The position numbers were made by a program, and so were the translations under genes. DNA of 48,828 nt from Pantoea wallisii (GTDB lineage Bacteria > Pseudomonadota > Gammaproteobacteria > Enterobacterales > Enterobacteriaceae): contig NZ_MLFS01000037.1 in the NCBI RefSeq assembly GCF_002095485.1, positions 1 to 48,828 on the forward strand, read 5' to 3'. Positions 36,598 through 46,406 of the stretch are shown here, piece after piece (the stretch's first letter is position 1; every line of letters starts with the position of its first letter). The notes under the pieces are model-generated. The model searched no databases. It saw nothing but the letters and a program-made list of their open reading frames with translations, and was not told where the DNA came from.

Positions 36598-36862
36598 GAC
36601 ACTGAATCCATTTTTGTTCTACTGCTGATTGCAGAAACTCTTTCACGTCATCGTCAACGCCGCCGGCTTCCGGAAAGCGCGCATTCAGCGTGGCGATGAT
36701 AGCCGCCACGTCCTGCTTGCCCGTCACCAGCGCCAGAATGGCCGCTGCGGTCTCATTGAGTTTTGCCATGCCTTCCGGATAGAGCACCACGTGGCTCTCC
36801 TGCGCGGCTTCCCACTGCATGCGGTAGCCGCGGCGAAATGCCGGAATCAGATTCTCATTCAT
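36584..36862 (-). CDS. pqqD: PqqD, peptide chaperone for PqqA
   Basis: Small cytoplasmic RRE-fold protein of 92 residues that binds PqqA and presents it to PqqE. The start [20 protein letters not shown] at 36862 is chosen over a longer frame that would overlap pqqC and lacks family sequence. [19 protein letters not shown] and the helical tail [19 protein letters not shown] are characteristic. It begins a few bases after the pqqC stop and overlaps pqqE by 14 bp. Confidence 0.95.
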   Translation of the reverse strand: MNENLIPAFRRGYRMQWEAAQESHVVLYPEGMAKLNETAAAILALVTGKQDVAAIIATLNARFPEAGGVDDDVKEFLQSAVEQKWIQCREPE

Positions 36863-36866
36863 AAGG

Positions 36867-37622
36867 TTATACCAGCCTTGTGGTGTGCCATACGGCGCTG
36901 TCGGTAACGGTGTGATACGGCGGACGGTGCAGTGCATAAGCCATGGTCATGGCATCCAGCAGGGTCCACAGGATGTCGAGTTTGAACTGCAGAATCTCCA
37001 GCATCCGGTTCTGCTGCTCTGCGGTGGTAAAGACCTCCAGCGCCAGCGCCAGGCCGTGCTCCACATCGCGGTTCGCCTGGCTAAGACGATTGCGGAAGTA
37101 GAAGTAGCCCTCTTCTTTGATCCACGGATAGTGCTGCGGCCAGCTCTCCAGGCGCGACTGGTGGATCTGCGGCGCAAACAGCTCGGTGAGCGAGCTGCAG
37201 GCGGCCTCCTGCCAGTTGGCGCGGCGGGCAAAATTAACATAGGCATCCACGGCGAAACGCACACCGGGCAACACATGTTTTTCTGATAACAGTGCTTCAC
37301 GCGTCAGGCCAACCGCTTCGCCAAGCTGCAGCCAGGCTTCGATGCCGCCCTCCCGATCGTGGCTACCGTCGTGATCAAGAATACGCTGTACCCATTTGCG
37401 CCGCGTGGCCGGATCCGGGCAGTTCGCCATGATCGCCGCATCTTTCAGGGGGATGTTGGTCTGATAATAGAAGCGGTTCGCTACCCAGCCCTGAATCTGC
37501 TCACGCGTCGCGTCGCCGTTATGCATCGCAATGTGGTACGGATGGTGAATGTGGTAATAGTCGCCTTTGGCACGCAGCGCCTGTTCAAAGGCTTGCGGCG
37601 TTAACGCTTCGGTGATGATCAC
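36867..37622 (-). CDS. pqqC: PqqC, pyrroloquinoline-quinone synthase
   Basis: Cofactorless oxidase of 251 residues catalysing the final ring closure and eight-electron oxidation of AHQQ to PQQ using O2. The family sequence is evident throughout, with [60 protein letters not shown] and [20 protein letters not shown]. His and Tyr residues of the active site lie in these blocks. The start ATG overlaps the pqqB stop by 4 bp. Confidence 0.97.
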   Translation of the reverse strand: MIITEALTPQAFEQALRAKGDYYHIHHPYHIAMHNGDATREQIQGWVANRFYYQTNIPLKDAAIMANCPDPATRRKWVQRILDHDGSHDREGGIEAWLQLGEAVGLTREALLSEKHVLPGVRFAVDAYVNFARRANWQEAACSSLTELFAPQIHQSRLESWPQHYPWIKEEGYFYFRNRLSQANRDVEHGLALALEVFTTAEQQNRMLEILQFKLDILWTLLDAMTMAYALHRPPYHTVTDSAVWHTTRLV

Positions 37623-38545
37623 GATGCGGTCTCCTGCAGGTGGATCGCCATGCCGTCCCAGCTCACTTCAATGCCCTGCTGCGTCAGGAACTGACGCTGC
37701 GGCGAGTGTTCGTTGAGGATCGGATTGGTGTTGTTAATGTGAATCAGAATTTTGCGGCGGGCCGGCAGTGAAGCCAGCAGCGCCATCAGGCCCTGCTCTT
37801 CGGCCAGCGCCAGATGGCCCATCGCTTTGCCGGTGTTTTTACCCACGCCGGTGGTGAGCAGTTCATCGTCCTGCCACACCGTGCCGTCAATCAGCAGGCA
37901 ATCGGCTTTTTGCAGCCAGGGCATAATCACCGCATCCGGCTCACCCAGGCCTGGCGCATAGAGTAGCGTCTGGCCGTTAACGGTGTTCTCAATAAACAGC
38001 GCCACGTTATGGCCGGGCAGCGGACGATCGCGCCACGGCGAATAGGGCGGCGCGTTGCTGAGAATGGGGATAGCGGTGAACTGCAGGCTGCGGCAGACAT
38101 CAACGCGGAAAGGATCAAGCGGCGTCAACGGACGATGCTGCAGGCCGCCGTTCCAGTGTTGCAGCATGGTAAAGATCGGGAAACCGCTGGTGAGATCGGC
38201 GTGCACTTCCGGCGTGCACCATATCTGATGCGGGCACCCTTCACGCAGGCTGAGCAGCCCGGTGGTGTGATCGATCTGGCTATCGGTGAGGATAATGCTG
38301 CCGATGGCCGTGCCGCGCAGCACGCCGTGCTTCACCAGTTCAGGCGTACGGGCAATTTGCTGGCTGATATCGGGCGAGGCGTTACACAGCACCCAATCTT
38401 CACCATTGTCGCTGACAATGATCGACGACTGCGTGCGCGCCTGCGCCTGGAGCGTACCATTACGCAGCCCGCTGCAGTTGGCGCAGTTGCAGTTCCACTG
38501 CGGAAAGCCGCCGCCTGCCGCTGAACCGAGGACTTTAATAAACAT
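37619..38545 (-). CDS. pqqB: PqqB, MBL-fold oxygenase of PQQ biosynthesis
   Basis: Metallo-beta-lactamase-fold protein of 308 residues, implicated in iron-dependent hydroxylation of the Glu-Tyr intermediate. The N-terminus [20 protein letters not shown] carries the CNCANC metal-site Cys characteristic of Pqq[17 protein letters not shown] replaces the usual HxHxDH motif. The start at 38545 is set by the family N-terminus; a longer frame reaches 38581 into the intercistronic hairpin. It follows pqqA after a transcription-attenuator-like stem-loop and overlaps pqqC by 4 bp. Confidence 0.96.
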   Translation of the reverse strand: MFIKVLGSAAGGGFPQWNCNCANCSGLRNGTLQAQARTQSSIIVSDNGEDWVLCNASPDISQQIARTPELVKHGVLRGTAIGSIILTDSQIDHTTGLLSLREGCPHQIWCTPEVHADLTSGFPIFTMLQHWNGGLQHRPLTPLDPFRVDVCRSLQFTAIPILSNAPPYSPWRDRPLPGHNVALFIENTVNGQTLLYAPGLGEPDAVIMPWLQKADCLLIDGTVWQDDELLTTGVGKNTGKAMGHLALAEEQGLMALLASLPARRKILIHINNTNPILNEHSPQRQFLTQQGIEVSWDGMAIHLQETAS

Positions 38546-38564
38546 GTGAAGGACCGAAGCAGGA

Positions 38565-38592
38565 GAAGAAAAGGCCCGCACGAGTGGCGGGC
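38565..38592 (-). terminator. Attenuator hairpin between pqqA and pqqB
   Basis: On the minus strand GCCCGC-CACTCGT-GCGGGC is followed by CTTTTCTTCT: a 6-bp GC stem, 7-base loop and T-rich tail, 9 bp after the pqqA stop. Partial termination here would give more of the small pqqA message than of pqqB-F, as reported in other pqq operons. Confidence 0.75.
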
Positions 38593-38600
38593 ACAGGGTC

Positions 38601-38672
38601 TTAGCGGTTGGAGATGTACAGAGTCACTTCCAGGCCCAGACGCAGGTCAACAAACTCAGGCTTTTTCCACAT
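38601..38672 (-). CDS. pqqA: PqqA, PQQ precursor peptide (23 aa)
   Basis: Ribosomal precursor of PQQ, too short for most gene finders. It reads [20 protein letters not shown] followed by SNR, with the conserved cross-linked pair Glu15 and Tyr19 in the motif E-V-T-L-Y. The start at 38672 is preceded by GAGGAAGAGTATT. It is the first gene of the operon. The glutamate and tyrosine become the whole carbon skeleton of PQQ after PqqE, PqqF, PqqB and PqqC act. Confidence 0.97.
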   Translation of the reverse strand: MWKKPEFVDLRLGLEVTLYISNR

Positions 38673-38821
38673 AATACTCTTCCTCATAGTACAAAACGCA
38701 GAGCAGGCTCTGCTGGAAATGATTGCCACAGGAAAGCATCTTCCTTTAGCAACACACGACGCGGCGCGATGTTGCGTCAATGTCGCGCTGAGATCAACCC
38801 TGATTCCGTAAGAGAATGGTG

Positions 38822-39847
38822 CTAATCCTGCCAGATTTGTCGCAACACGCGCTGCCAGTTGCCCCAGGCAAGCTGTTCAATCAATGCATGATCATAGTTG
38901 AGACTCTGCAAAAGCGCATAGAGACCGGGCAATCCGGTGACGTCACCGAGCTCTGCCGGTACGCTGATGCCATCAAAATCTGACCCCAGCGCCACATGAT
39001 CGGGCCCCATGATAGAGATCAGATGCTCACAGTGTTTAACAATTTCGATCACACCGGTGTCATCATCGCGTTTGCCGTCGGCGCGCAGAAATGCATTGCC
39101 AAAATTGATGCCCACCACGCCACCGCTGTCGCGAATTGCACGCAACTGGTCATCGGTAAGGTTGCGCGGCTGGGGGCACAGCACATGTGCGTTTGAGTGG
39201 GTCGCCACCAGCGGCGCATGCGAGAGCCGTGCCGTATTCCAGAAGGCTTTTTCGTTCATGTGGGACATATCAATCAGTATGCGGTGCTGGTTAGCGAACG
39301 CGATGAGCCGCTCACCGGCGGCAGTTAAGCCGGGCCCGCTGTCCGGCGAGCCGGGAAATCCACCACTGACGCCTTCGCCAAAGCGATTTGCCAGGTTCCA
39401 GAACGGACCGATGCTGCGCACGCCGGCCTGGTAAAACGCCGCGAGATCGGCACCGTCGGCATCAAAGCCATCGGCGCCTTCAATGTGTGCCACCATTGCC
39501 AGCACGCCGTCGCGGCGACAGGCAGCGATATCCGCCGTGGAGAGGCACAGGCGCGCACGCCCTGCAGAGTGCGCCACCAGCGTTTTCAGGATGTCGAGCT
39601 GCTGCCACAGGATCTCCAGCGGCTGCCAGTTTTGCTGCACTTGCTGCGGCGCCACCTCTTCAACGTAGCGCTGCGGCGGCACAAACATCGCGAACAAGCC
39701 GCCGGCAAAACCGCCCTGCTGCATCCGCGGAAAATCGAGGTGACCTTTCGCGATACCCGCATAGAAGGCCCCGGCGGGATCGTCGCGGTAATGCAGCCAC
39801 AGGTTCAGGAGCAGGTCGTTATGACCATCAAAGGTTTTAAATAACAT
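38822..39847 (-). CDS. M19 (renal-type) dipeptidase upstream of pqqA
   Basis: Zinc dipeptidase of about 341 residues. Zinc-ligand motifs of peptidase family M19 are present: FDGHNDLLLNLW (His and Asp), MVAHIEGADGF (bridging Glu), LIDMSHMNEKAFW (His), LVATHSNAHVLCPQPRN (His) and HVALGSDFDG (Asp). I prefer the start MLFKTFDGHN at 39847; GTG at 39868 is an alternative. There is no signal peptide, so it is cytoplasmic. It lies 149 bp upstream of pqqA on the same strand. Release of the Glu-Tyr-derived core from peptide needs peptidases, so a link to PQQ maturation is possible but unproven. Confidence 0.88.
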   Translation of the reverse strand: MLFKTFDGHNDLLLNLWLHYRDDPAGAFYAGIAKGHLDFPRMQQGGFAGGLFAMFVPPQRYVEEVAPQQVQQNWQPLEILWQQLDILKTLVAHSAGRARLCLSTADIAACRRDGVLAMVAHIEGADGFDADGADLAAFYQAGVRSIGPFWNLANRFGEGVSGGFPGSPDSGPGLTAAGERLIAFANQHRILIDMSHMNEKAFWNTARLSHAPLVATHSNAHVLCPQPRNLTDDQLRAIRDSGGVVGINFGNAFLRADGKRDDDTGVIEIVKHCEHLISIMGPDHVALGSDFDGISVPAELGDVTGLPGLYALLQSLNYDHALIEQLAWGNWQRVLRQIWQD

Positions 39848-40092
39848 CGCATTATCTGAAAAGAACACCGTGTGACTATGCTACGCGTCCCGGCCCCGTT
39901 GCACCAGATTCCAGCGCACAAAGGCTCAGGTTGGTAAGCGGTTTTCTTTCAACCACAGCGATACCCCTTCTGACCAGGTTCATTACCCGCAGCGATCAAA
40001 CTTGTCCGTAATGCGCGATGGGTTGTCAGTTATGCGTGAGCACGAGGCAGCGGCCTCCGCCAGACTGGCTGCATCATTACAAGGAGAACCCT

Positions 40093-41777
40093 ATGCTGAC
40101 CCAACCTGCTGCAAAATACCGTGCCTGGCCGGTAATCGACTTACCCGATCGTCAATGGCCATCGCGCCAGCTCACGCAGGCGCCGCGCTGGCTCTCTACT
40201 GACCTGCGCGATGGCAATCAGGCGCTGGCAACGCCGATGGACGGTGCGCGCAAGCTGGAGTTCTGGCAGCTGCTGCTGCGTTGCGGTTTCAAAGAGATTG
40301 AAGTGGCCTTCCCGGCCGCGTCGCAAACCGATTTCGATTTTGTCCGTCTGCTGATTGAGCAAAACCACATCCCGTCTGATGTGGCGATTCAGGTGCTCAC
40401 CCAGGCACGTAGCGATCTCATCGACCGCACCTTTGAGGCGCTGCGCGGCGCACCGCAGGCCATCATCCATATGTACAATGCCACCGCACCGCTGTTCCGT
40501 GAGCGCGTATTCCGTCAGAGCAAGGCCGAAATCATTGAACTGGCCTGCGCCGGTGCCCGGCAGATCCGCGCACGCTGTGCGGAGCAGCGCGATACCGTAT
40601 GGACATTCCAGTACTCGCCGGAGACCTTCTGCTTCACCGAACCCGACTTTGCGCTGGAGATTTGCGAAGCGGTCGCTGCTATCTGGCAGCCCGGCCCGTC
40701 GCGTCCGATGATCATAAACCTGCCCGCCACGGTTGAGGTCAACACCCCTAACGTCTATGCCGACCAGATTGAATATTTCTGCCGCCACTTCAGCCAGCGC
40801 CAGCAGGTTGCGATCAGCGTCCATCCACACAACGATCGCGGCACCGGCATCGCCTGTGCGGAGCTGGCGGTGCTGGCGGGGGCTGACCGCGTAGAGGGCT
40901 GCCTGTTTGGTAACGGCGAGCGCACCGGCAATGTCGATATCGTCACGCTGGCGCTCAATTTGTATACGCAGGGCGTGGCGCCGAATCTCGATTTCAGCGA
41001 TATCCAGCAGGTGCTGGAAGTGGTCACGCGGTGCAACCAGCTGCCGGTGCATCCACGCCACCCTTATGCCGGTGAGCTGGTATTTACCGCCTTCTCCGGC
41101 TCACATCAGGACGCCATCCGCAAAGGTTTTGCTGAACGCAGCGAACGGCAGGAGACGATCTGGCAGATGCCCTACCTGCCGCTTGACCCGCTGGATATCG
41201 GCTGCAGCTACGAAGCGGTGATTCGGGTTAACAGCCAGTCCGGAAAAGGCGGCGCGGCCTGGCTGCTGGAGCAGAACCATGGCCTGCAACTGCCGCGCGG
41301 ACTGCAGCAGGATTTCAGCCGTGTGGTGCAGCAGCAAACCGACGATCATGGCCAGGAGATGACGCACCATGCGCTGTGGCAGCTGTTCTGCCAGCACTAC
41401 GGCTTAACGCAGCCGGCCCGTCGGCTGCTGGAGGCGGAGAGCCACAGCGATGAACAGGGGAGACACGCTTTAAGGCACGCCTGCAGCAGGGTTCGCAGCC
41501 GCTGACGCTGGAGGGCAAAGGCAACGGTTTGCTCTCGGCGGCGGTGGCGGCGCTACGCCAGCGCTATGATCTCTCAATGACCATTGAGGATTACCACGAG
41601 CATACGCTGGGCAAGCGCAGCGACAGCCGTTCGGTGGCCTACATCAGCTGTCTCAATGCGCGCGGCGAACGCAGCTGGGGCGTGGGGATTGATAATGATG
41701 TCACGCGCGCCTCGCTGCAGGCCCTGCTCAACGCGGCACGCGTTTTTCTGCCACAGGAAAGTAGTTCGCTGGCGTAA
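40093..41777 (+). CDS. leuA: 2-isopropylmalate synthase, LeuA2 type (frameshifted)
   Basis: Condenses acetyl-CoA with 2-ketoisovalerate, the first step of leucine synthesis; 561 residues when repaired, the long yeast/actinobacterial-like LeuA class. The start at 40093 follows AAGGAGAACCCT. Catalytic-barrel motifs are [50 protein letters not shown] and [13 protein letters not shown]. The regulatory C-terminal domain ([37 protein letters not shown]) sits in another frame. A missing G near 41460 (GGGG for GGGGG) explains this, giving [18 protein letters not shown]. No leuBCD is adjacent. The end overlaps the convergent araC-type gene by 50 bp. Confidence 0.88.
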
Positions 41778-42510
41778 CGCCGAGCACGCGGCGAAACATG
41801 GCGCTGAAGGCGCTCGGACTCTCATAACCGAGATCGAGCGCCACCGTGAGTACGGCGTCACCCTGCGCCAGCCGCGTCAGCGCCACGCTCAGGCGTGCGC
41901 GCCGCAGCCAGTCGCTGAACTGCAAACCGGTCTCGCGGCTAAAGTGGCGCGCCAGCGTCCGTTCAGCCACGCACAGCTGCGCGGCGGCGCGCTTCAGCGT
42001 CCACGCCTCGCCCGGCGCCTGCTGAATCTGCTGGCACAGCGCCAGCAGGCGTTCGCTCTCCGGCAGCGGCAGGCCAAACGGCAGCACATCCATGACGCGA
42101 ATCTCATCCAGAATCAGCTCGTAGATGCGCTCTGCGCGACTGCCGGCACCGTACTGCTCCGGCAACGTCAGCGCGGTGACAATCAGCTCACGCAGCAAGG
42201 GCGAGATCTGCACCACCTGACAGCTGGCCGGCAGATCGGCACGCGCCAGCGGATCAACAAACAGCGTCCGCGCCGCCACGCTGCCCACCGTGTGCAGCGC
42301 ATGGCGCGTTCCGGCGGGCAGCCACACGCCGCGGCTGGGCGGCACCACCCAGCTACCGTGCTGCGTCTCCACCTTCACCACCCCGCTCAGCGTATGAATC
42401 AGCTGGGCGCAGTCGTGAAAATGCCAAGGCTCTGCTGCGCCGTGGGCGTAGTCATGCGCGTACGGCACCAAAGGACGCCGTGAGAAATCGAAGCTGAGCC
42501 GCTGGCTCAT
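41728..42510 (-). CDS. AraC-family transcriptional regulator with cupin domain
   Basis: DNA-binding regulator, 260 residues. An N-terminal cupin (PWHFHDCAQLIHTLSGVVKV, then VVPPSRGVWLPAGTRHALH) is followed by a C-terminal double helix-turn-helix (WTLKRAAAQLCVAERTLARH and VALDLGYESPSAFSAMFRRV with LGVTPANYF). This is the NimR/YeaM-like arrangement of small AraC regulators. It lies 1 bp after the dehydrogenase gene, 5' to 3' on the same strand, so the two form a unit. It overlaps the 3' end of leuA2 convergently by 50 bp. Confidence 0.88.
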   Translation of the reverse strand: MSQRLSFDFSRRPLVPYAHDYAHGAAEPWHFHDCAQLIHTLSGVVKVETQHGSWVVPPSRGVWLPAGTRHALHTVGSVAARTLFVDPLARADLPASCQVVQISPLLRELIVTALTLPEQYGAGSRAERIYELILDEIRVMDVLPFGLPLPESERLLALCQQIQQAPGEAWTLKRAAAQLCVAERTLARHFSRETGLQFSDWLRRARLSVALTRLAQGDAVLTVALDLGYESPSAFSAMFRRVLGVTPANYFPVAEKRVPR

Positions 42511-42511
42511 A

Positions 42512-43375
42512 TCAGCGCTTCAGGTACTGATAGACCGCCGCCAGATCCTGCTCGCCGTGGCCAGCGTCAACCGCCTGTTGCCAGACATCCACAATGTTCT
42601 CCAGCGCAGGTAGGCGGGTATCACCGGCAGCGTCCAGCGCCAGCTTCGCGTCTTTCAGCGCCCAGACCAGATGCATCTGCGGGGTGAAATCACCGCTTTC
42701 GATCATGGCGAGTTTGGCTTTGGCATAGGGCGCAGCCAGCGGACCGCCCTCCAGCACGCGCCATAAATCATCCGTACTGAAACCAAACTGCTCCGCCAGA
42801 CGCGTGCTCTCGGCCAGGCTCTGCATCAGGCCAATCAGCCAGCTATTGACCACCAGCTTCATGCGCGAGCTGGCACCGGCTTCACCCAGCCACTGTGTGC
42901 CTTTACCAATAGCGGCAAAAACCTGCTCAGCGGCCTGCGCGCGGCTGCGATCGCCGCTCGCCATCACCAGAATCTGGGCATTTTCCGCCGGCGCCTTGGT
43001 CCCTGAGACCGGTGCATCAATAAACAGGATATCCGGACGCGCCTGCTGCAGTTCCGCGATCAGAGCATCGGTATCGTCCACGCCGATGGTGCCCATCTGT
43101 GCCACGGTCGCGCCCTGCTTCAGCGCGCGGCTGACGTCGGCCAGCGTCTGGCGCGTGGTGGCACCGTCAGCCAGCATGGCGATCACTACATCTGCGCCCT
43201 CAACCGCCTGTGCGGCGCTGTCTGTTAGCGTCAGGCCTGCGCTCAGCAGATCCTCACCTTTGGCGCGTGTGCGGTTCCAGCCACGCACCCAGAAGCCCTT
43301 TTTCAACAGGTTAGCGGCAAAAGCGTGCCCCATTGCGCCCAATCCCAGTACTGCTACCACAGGTTGCTGACTCAT
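42512..43375 (-). CDS. NAD(P)-dependent HIBADH-family oxidoreductase
   Basis: Beta-hydroxyacid dehydrogenase family enzyme of 287 residues. The Rossmann motif GLGAMGHAFAANLLKKGFWV is at the N-terminus, with an Arg after the second strand (RGWNRT) favouring NADP. The substrate-binding IDAPVSGTKAPAENAQIL and the catalytic Lys in ASSRMKLVVNSWLIG follow. The start at 43375 follows GAGGGAGTGAAG; a longer frame at 43414 is disfavoured. Members reduce small aldehydes or oxidise 3-hydroxyacids such as 3-hydroxyisobutyrate or tartronate. It is transcribed with the AraC regulator, and the substrate is unknown. Confidence 0.87.
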   Translation of the reverse strand: MSQQPVVAVLGLGAMGHAFAANLLKKGFWVRGWNRTRAKGEDLLSAGLTLTDSAAQAVEGADVVIAMLADGATTRQTLADVSRALKQGATVAQMGTIGVDDTDALIAELQQARPDILFIDAPVSGTKAPAENAQILVMASGDRSRAQAAEQVFAAIGKGTQWLGEAGASSRMKLVVNSWLIGLMQSLAESTRLAEQFGFSTDDLWRVLEGGPLAAPYAKAKLAMIESGDFTPQMHLVWALKDAKLALDAAGDTRLPALENIVDVWQQAVDAGHGEQDLAAVYQYLKR

Positions 43376-43592
43376 CTTCACTCCCTCTTGTGCTTTCTGG
43401 CAAAACCCCCACACTGACAGAATTTGTGCCGGGCAGCCAGGCTGTCAGTGCGCTGAAAAAACATTTTTTCACGCCGCGCCTGACAATATTCCGTCATACT
43501 ATTCACGCTTTTCAAACAAACGACAAAACGAGTAACATACGCGCACAAATGTTCCGCCTGGTTCATTACGCCTCTTTCACGGTCTTTACATA

Positions 43593-45706
43593 ATGAAAAT
43601 GTCTCTATTGCGACAGGCACCGTTGCTGATGCTGCCTGCACTTCTCCCGCTGCCGCTGCTGGCGGCGGATAACGCCGGCAATACCATGGTGGTGAGCGCC
43701 GCGCCGGCCGGTTCGGGCCTCTCCGAACTTGATACGCCCGCGGCCGTGAGCGTGATCAGCGGTGACGAGATGCGTCACGCCGCGCCGCGCGTGAACCTGT
43801 CTGAAAACCTCACCAGCGTCCCCGGGCTACAAATCCAAAACCGCCAGAATTACGCGCAGGACCTGCAGATCTCCGTGCGCGGCTTCGGCTCCCGCTCCAC
43901 TTTTGGCGTACGCGGGCTGAGAATGTACGTTGACGGTATTCCGGCGACCATGCCGGATGGCCAGGGCCAGACCTCGAACATTGATATCGGTTCGATTGAT
44001 CGTGTGGAGGTGCTGCGCGGCCCCTTCTCTGCGCTCTATGGCAACTCTTCCGGCGGAGTGATCAACGTGGAGACGGAGACCGGACAGCAGCCCACCACGC
44101 TGGAAGCCAGCAGCTGGTACGGCAGCTATGGCAGCTGGCGTAATAGCGTCAAGGCCAGCGGCGCGACTGGCGATGGCACCCACGCCGGAGATGTCAACTA
44201 CACCGTCTCCGCGTCACGTTTTACCACTCACGGCTATCGCGACCACAGCTCGGCGCAGAAGAATCTCGGCAATGCCAAACTGGGCGTGCGCATTGATGAT
44301 GTCAGCACCCTGACGCTGCTGTTTAACAGCGTGCACGTAGAGGCGCAGGATCCCGGCGGGCTGACGGTTGAGCAGTGGCGTGATAATCCGCGCCAGGTGG
44401 CAAGCAACGTTACGCTCTACAATGCGCGCAAAACGGTCGACCAAACCCAGGCGGGCCTGCACTACCAGCGCCAGATGAGTGACAGCGACGATCTGAGCGT
44501 CATGATGTACGCCGGTGAGCGTGAGACCACGCAGTATCAGTCCATTCCTGCTGCGGTACAGCGGCGTGCCGGACACCCCGGCGGCGCGATCTCGCTGGCG
44601 CGTCACTATCAGGGCATTGATACCCGCTGGACGCACCGCGATACGCTGTTTACCGTGCCGGTGACGCTGACTGGCGGCCTGGACTATGAGACCATGACCG
44701 AAAAGCGCAAGGGTTATCAAAACTTTAGCGGCGGCGATCTGGGCGTGCAGGGTGAGATGCGGCGCAATGAGCGCAATCTGATGTGGAACCTTGATCCCTA
44801 TCTGCAAACGGCCTGGCAACTGAGCGACAGCTGGTCGCTGGATGCCGGTGTGCGTTTCAGTACGGTGAATTTTGATTCCAATGATTACTACATAACCAAT
44901 GACGATCCGGATGACAGCGGCAACCGTCGCTATCATCGCTGGCTGCCTGCGGCCTCGCTCAACTATGCGATTGATAGCAGCTGGAATACCTATGTGTCAG
45001 CGGGTCGCGGTTTTGAGACGCCAACGCTGAACGAGCTCTCATACCGGTCAAACGATCAAAATGGTCTGAACCTCGGCCTGCAGCCGGCTACCAGCGATAC
45101 CTTTGAATGGGGGACCAAAAAGCGTATCGGCAATGGTCTGCTTACCGCTGCGGTGTTCCAGACCGACACAAAAAATGAGATCGTCACTGACGGTTCATCC
45201 AATGGACGCTCAACTTACAAAAATGCCGGTGAAACCCGGCGGCGCGGCCTGGAGCTGGGGCTTGATCAGCAGTTTGGCTACGACTGGCATGCAAAAGCGG
45301 CATGGACGCTGCTGGACGCGCGCTACCGCAGTAATGCCTGCGGCAGCGACAGCTGCGACGGCAAACGCATTCCGGGCATTGCGCGCAACATGGCTTATGC
45401 CGGCCTGGGCTACACGCCGGAACAGGCTGGTATGCCGGCGGTGAAGTGCGCTACCTGAGCGATATCGCCGCCAACGATCAAAATGATGTAAAAGCGCCGT
45501 CCTACACCGTGGTGGGCGTGAACAGCGGCTATAAGTGGCTGATTAAGAACTGGACGCTGGATCTGTTTGGCCGCGTCGATAATCTGTTTGACCGCCGCTA
45601 CGTCGGTTCCGTGATCGTTAATGAGAGTAACGGTCGTTATTACGAATCCGCGCCGGGCCGTAATTACAGCGCCGGTTTAACGGTAAGTTACGCCTTCCAG
45701 CAATAA
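43593..45706 (+). CDS. pqqU: PqqU (YncD), TonB-dependent PQQ receptor (frameshifted)
   Basis: Outer-membrane receptor, 704 residues when repaired, that imports pyrroloquinoline quinone in E. coli. It begins with a signal peptide (MKMSLLRQAPLLMLPALLPL, ending near LLAA). A TonB-box region (NTMVVSAAP), plug (SELDTPAAVSVISGDEMRHA, then GLRMYVDGIPATMPDGQGQT) and 22-strand barrel follow. Much of it, including NRQNYAQDLQISVRGFGSRS, TQAGLHYQR and SVIVNESNGRYYESAPGRNY, matches E. coli YncD from memory. Near 45426 CAGGCTGG should be CAGGGCTGG to give PEQGWYAGGEVRYLSDIAAN. The frame otherwise stops at 45458. Its presence beside a full PQQ pathway suggests recapture of PQQ lost from the periplasm. Confidence 0.92.
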
Positions 45707-45710
45707 GCCA

Positions 45711-45738
45711 GGTGCCTCAGACGTGAGGCACCTTTTTT
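45711..45738. terminator. Intrinsic terminator after pqqU
   Basis: GGTGCCTCA-GACG-TGAGGCACC followed by six T, 4 bp after the pqqU stop. It ends just at the stop of the convergent DM13 gene (45737). Confidence 0.92.
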
Positions 45739-46213
45739 ATTGATAGCGTGCTGAAGCAATAAAAGTAGAAAAACGCTCACACCAGATCTGTACGGCGGCG
45801 TAATCATCCGGCTTTACATGCTCAGGCAGGGCCTGAATAAAATTACCCGCGTGATCGACGGCCCCAACCAGTACCGCCTCACTTTTCATTTTCAGGAAAC
45901 CTGTCTGATCGTACGCCTGTTGTCGGGTCAGATAGAGTTTATAGTCGGGTCCGGGCGCAATCTTGCCGATAAACGCAATATCATGCTCGGAGATATAAAC
46001 ATCGCCCTCGGCCCAATAGCGCGCACTACTGCCTGGCTGGTCACGTGAAAATCGCGCGGTGTACTTTGCCTGCGCCTGGGCCGCGCGAATCTCCTGCATC
46101 AGGGCACTGTTTTCCGCGTTCAGATCGGGCAGCATATAAACGCCCAGCGCAAAACCCGCGCCGAGAAAGAAAAGATAAGGGGCGATATAAATCAGTCTTA
46201 CTTTATTTTTCAT
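45737..46213 (-). CDS. DM13-domain membrane-anchored protein
   Basis: Protein of 158 residues with one N-terminal membrane helix (about residues 8-27, IYIAPYLFFLGAGFALGVYM) and a periplasmic DM13 domain. Domain hallmarks are GDVYISEHDIAFIGKIAPGP, DYKLYLTRQQ and the Cys-containing VQIWCERFSTFIASARY at the end. DM13 domains are associated with DOMON-type redox proteins and proposed to take part in electron transfer, but activity is not established. It is a single-gene unit, convergent with pqqU. Confidence 0.8.
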   Translation of the reverse strand: MKNKVRLIYIAPYLFFLGAGFALGVYMLPDLNAENSALMQEIRAAQAQAKYTARFSRDQPGSSARYWAEGDVYISEHDIAFIGKIAPGPDYKLYLTRQQAYDQTGFLKMKSEAVLVGAVDHAGNFIQALPEHVKPDDYAAVQIWCERFSTFIASARYQ

Positions 46214-46406
46214 GACGATTATTCCGGGTGAGCGTTATTTTTAACTGCCGTTGCGAATCAGCAAAACAGTAGCGCGGTAAAGCGAAATAACCCTTCAACA
46301 TGGCCGGTTTAATGAGAAATGCAGAACGCTATTAACGTTGTGGTGAGTATTGGTTGAGGTGCGTCAGGGGGCTTTTTGGCGACCCGTCAGGGCCGCCAGA
46401 TGCGCC

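Noticed and set aside
38608..38811. 67-aa plus-strand frame over pqqA
   Set aside because: pqqA on the other strand is certain from its motif and ribosome site; the overlapping frame is incidental.
39869..40092. Possible riboswitch or leucine attenuator before leuA2
   Set aside because: No T-box, TPP, SAM or other conserved riboswitch core was recognised, no Leu-codon-rich leader peptide is present, and there is no terminator before the start codon.
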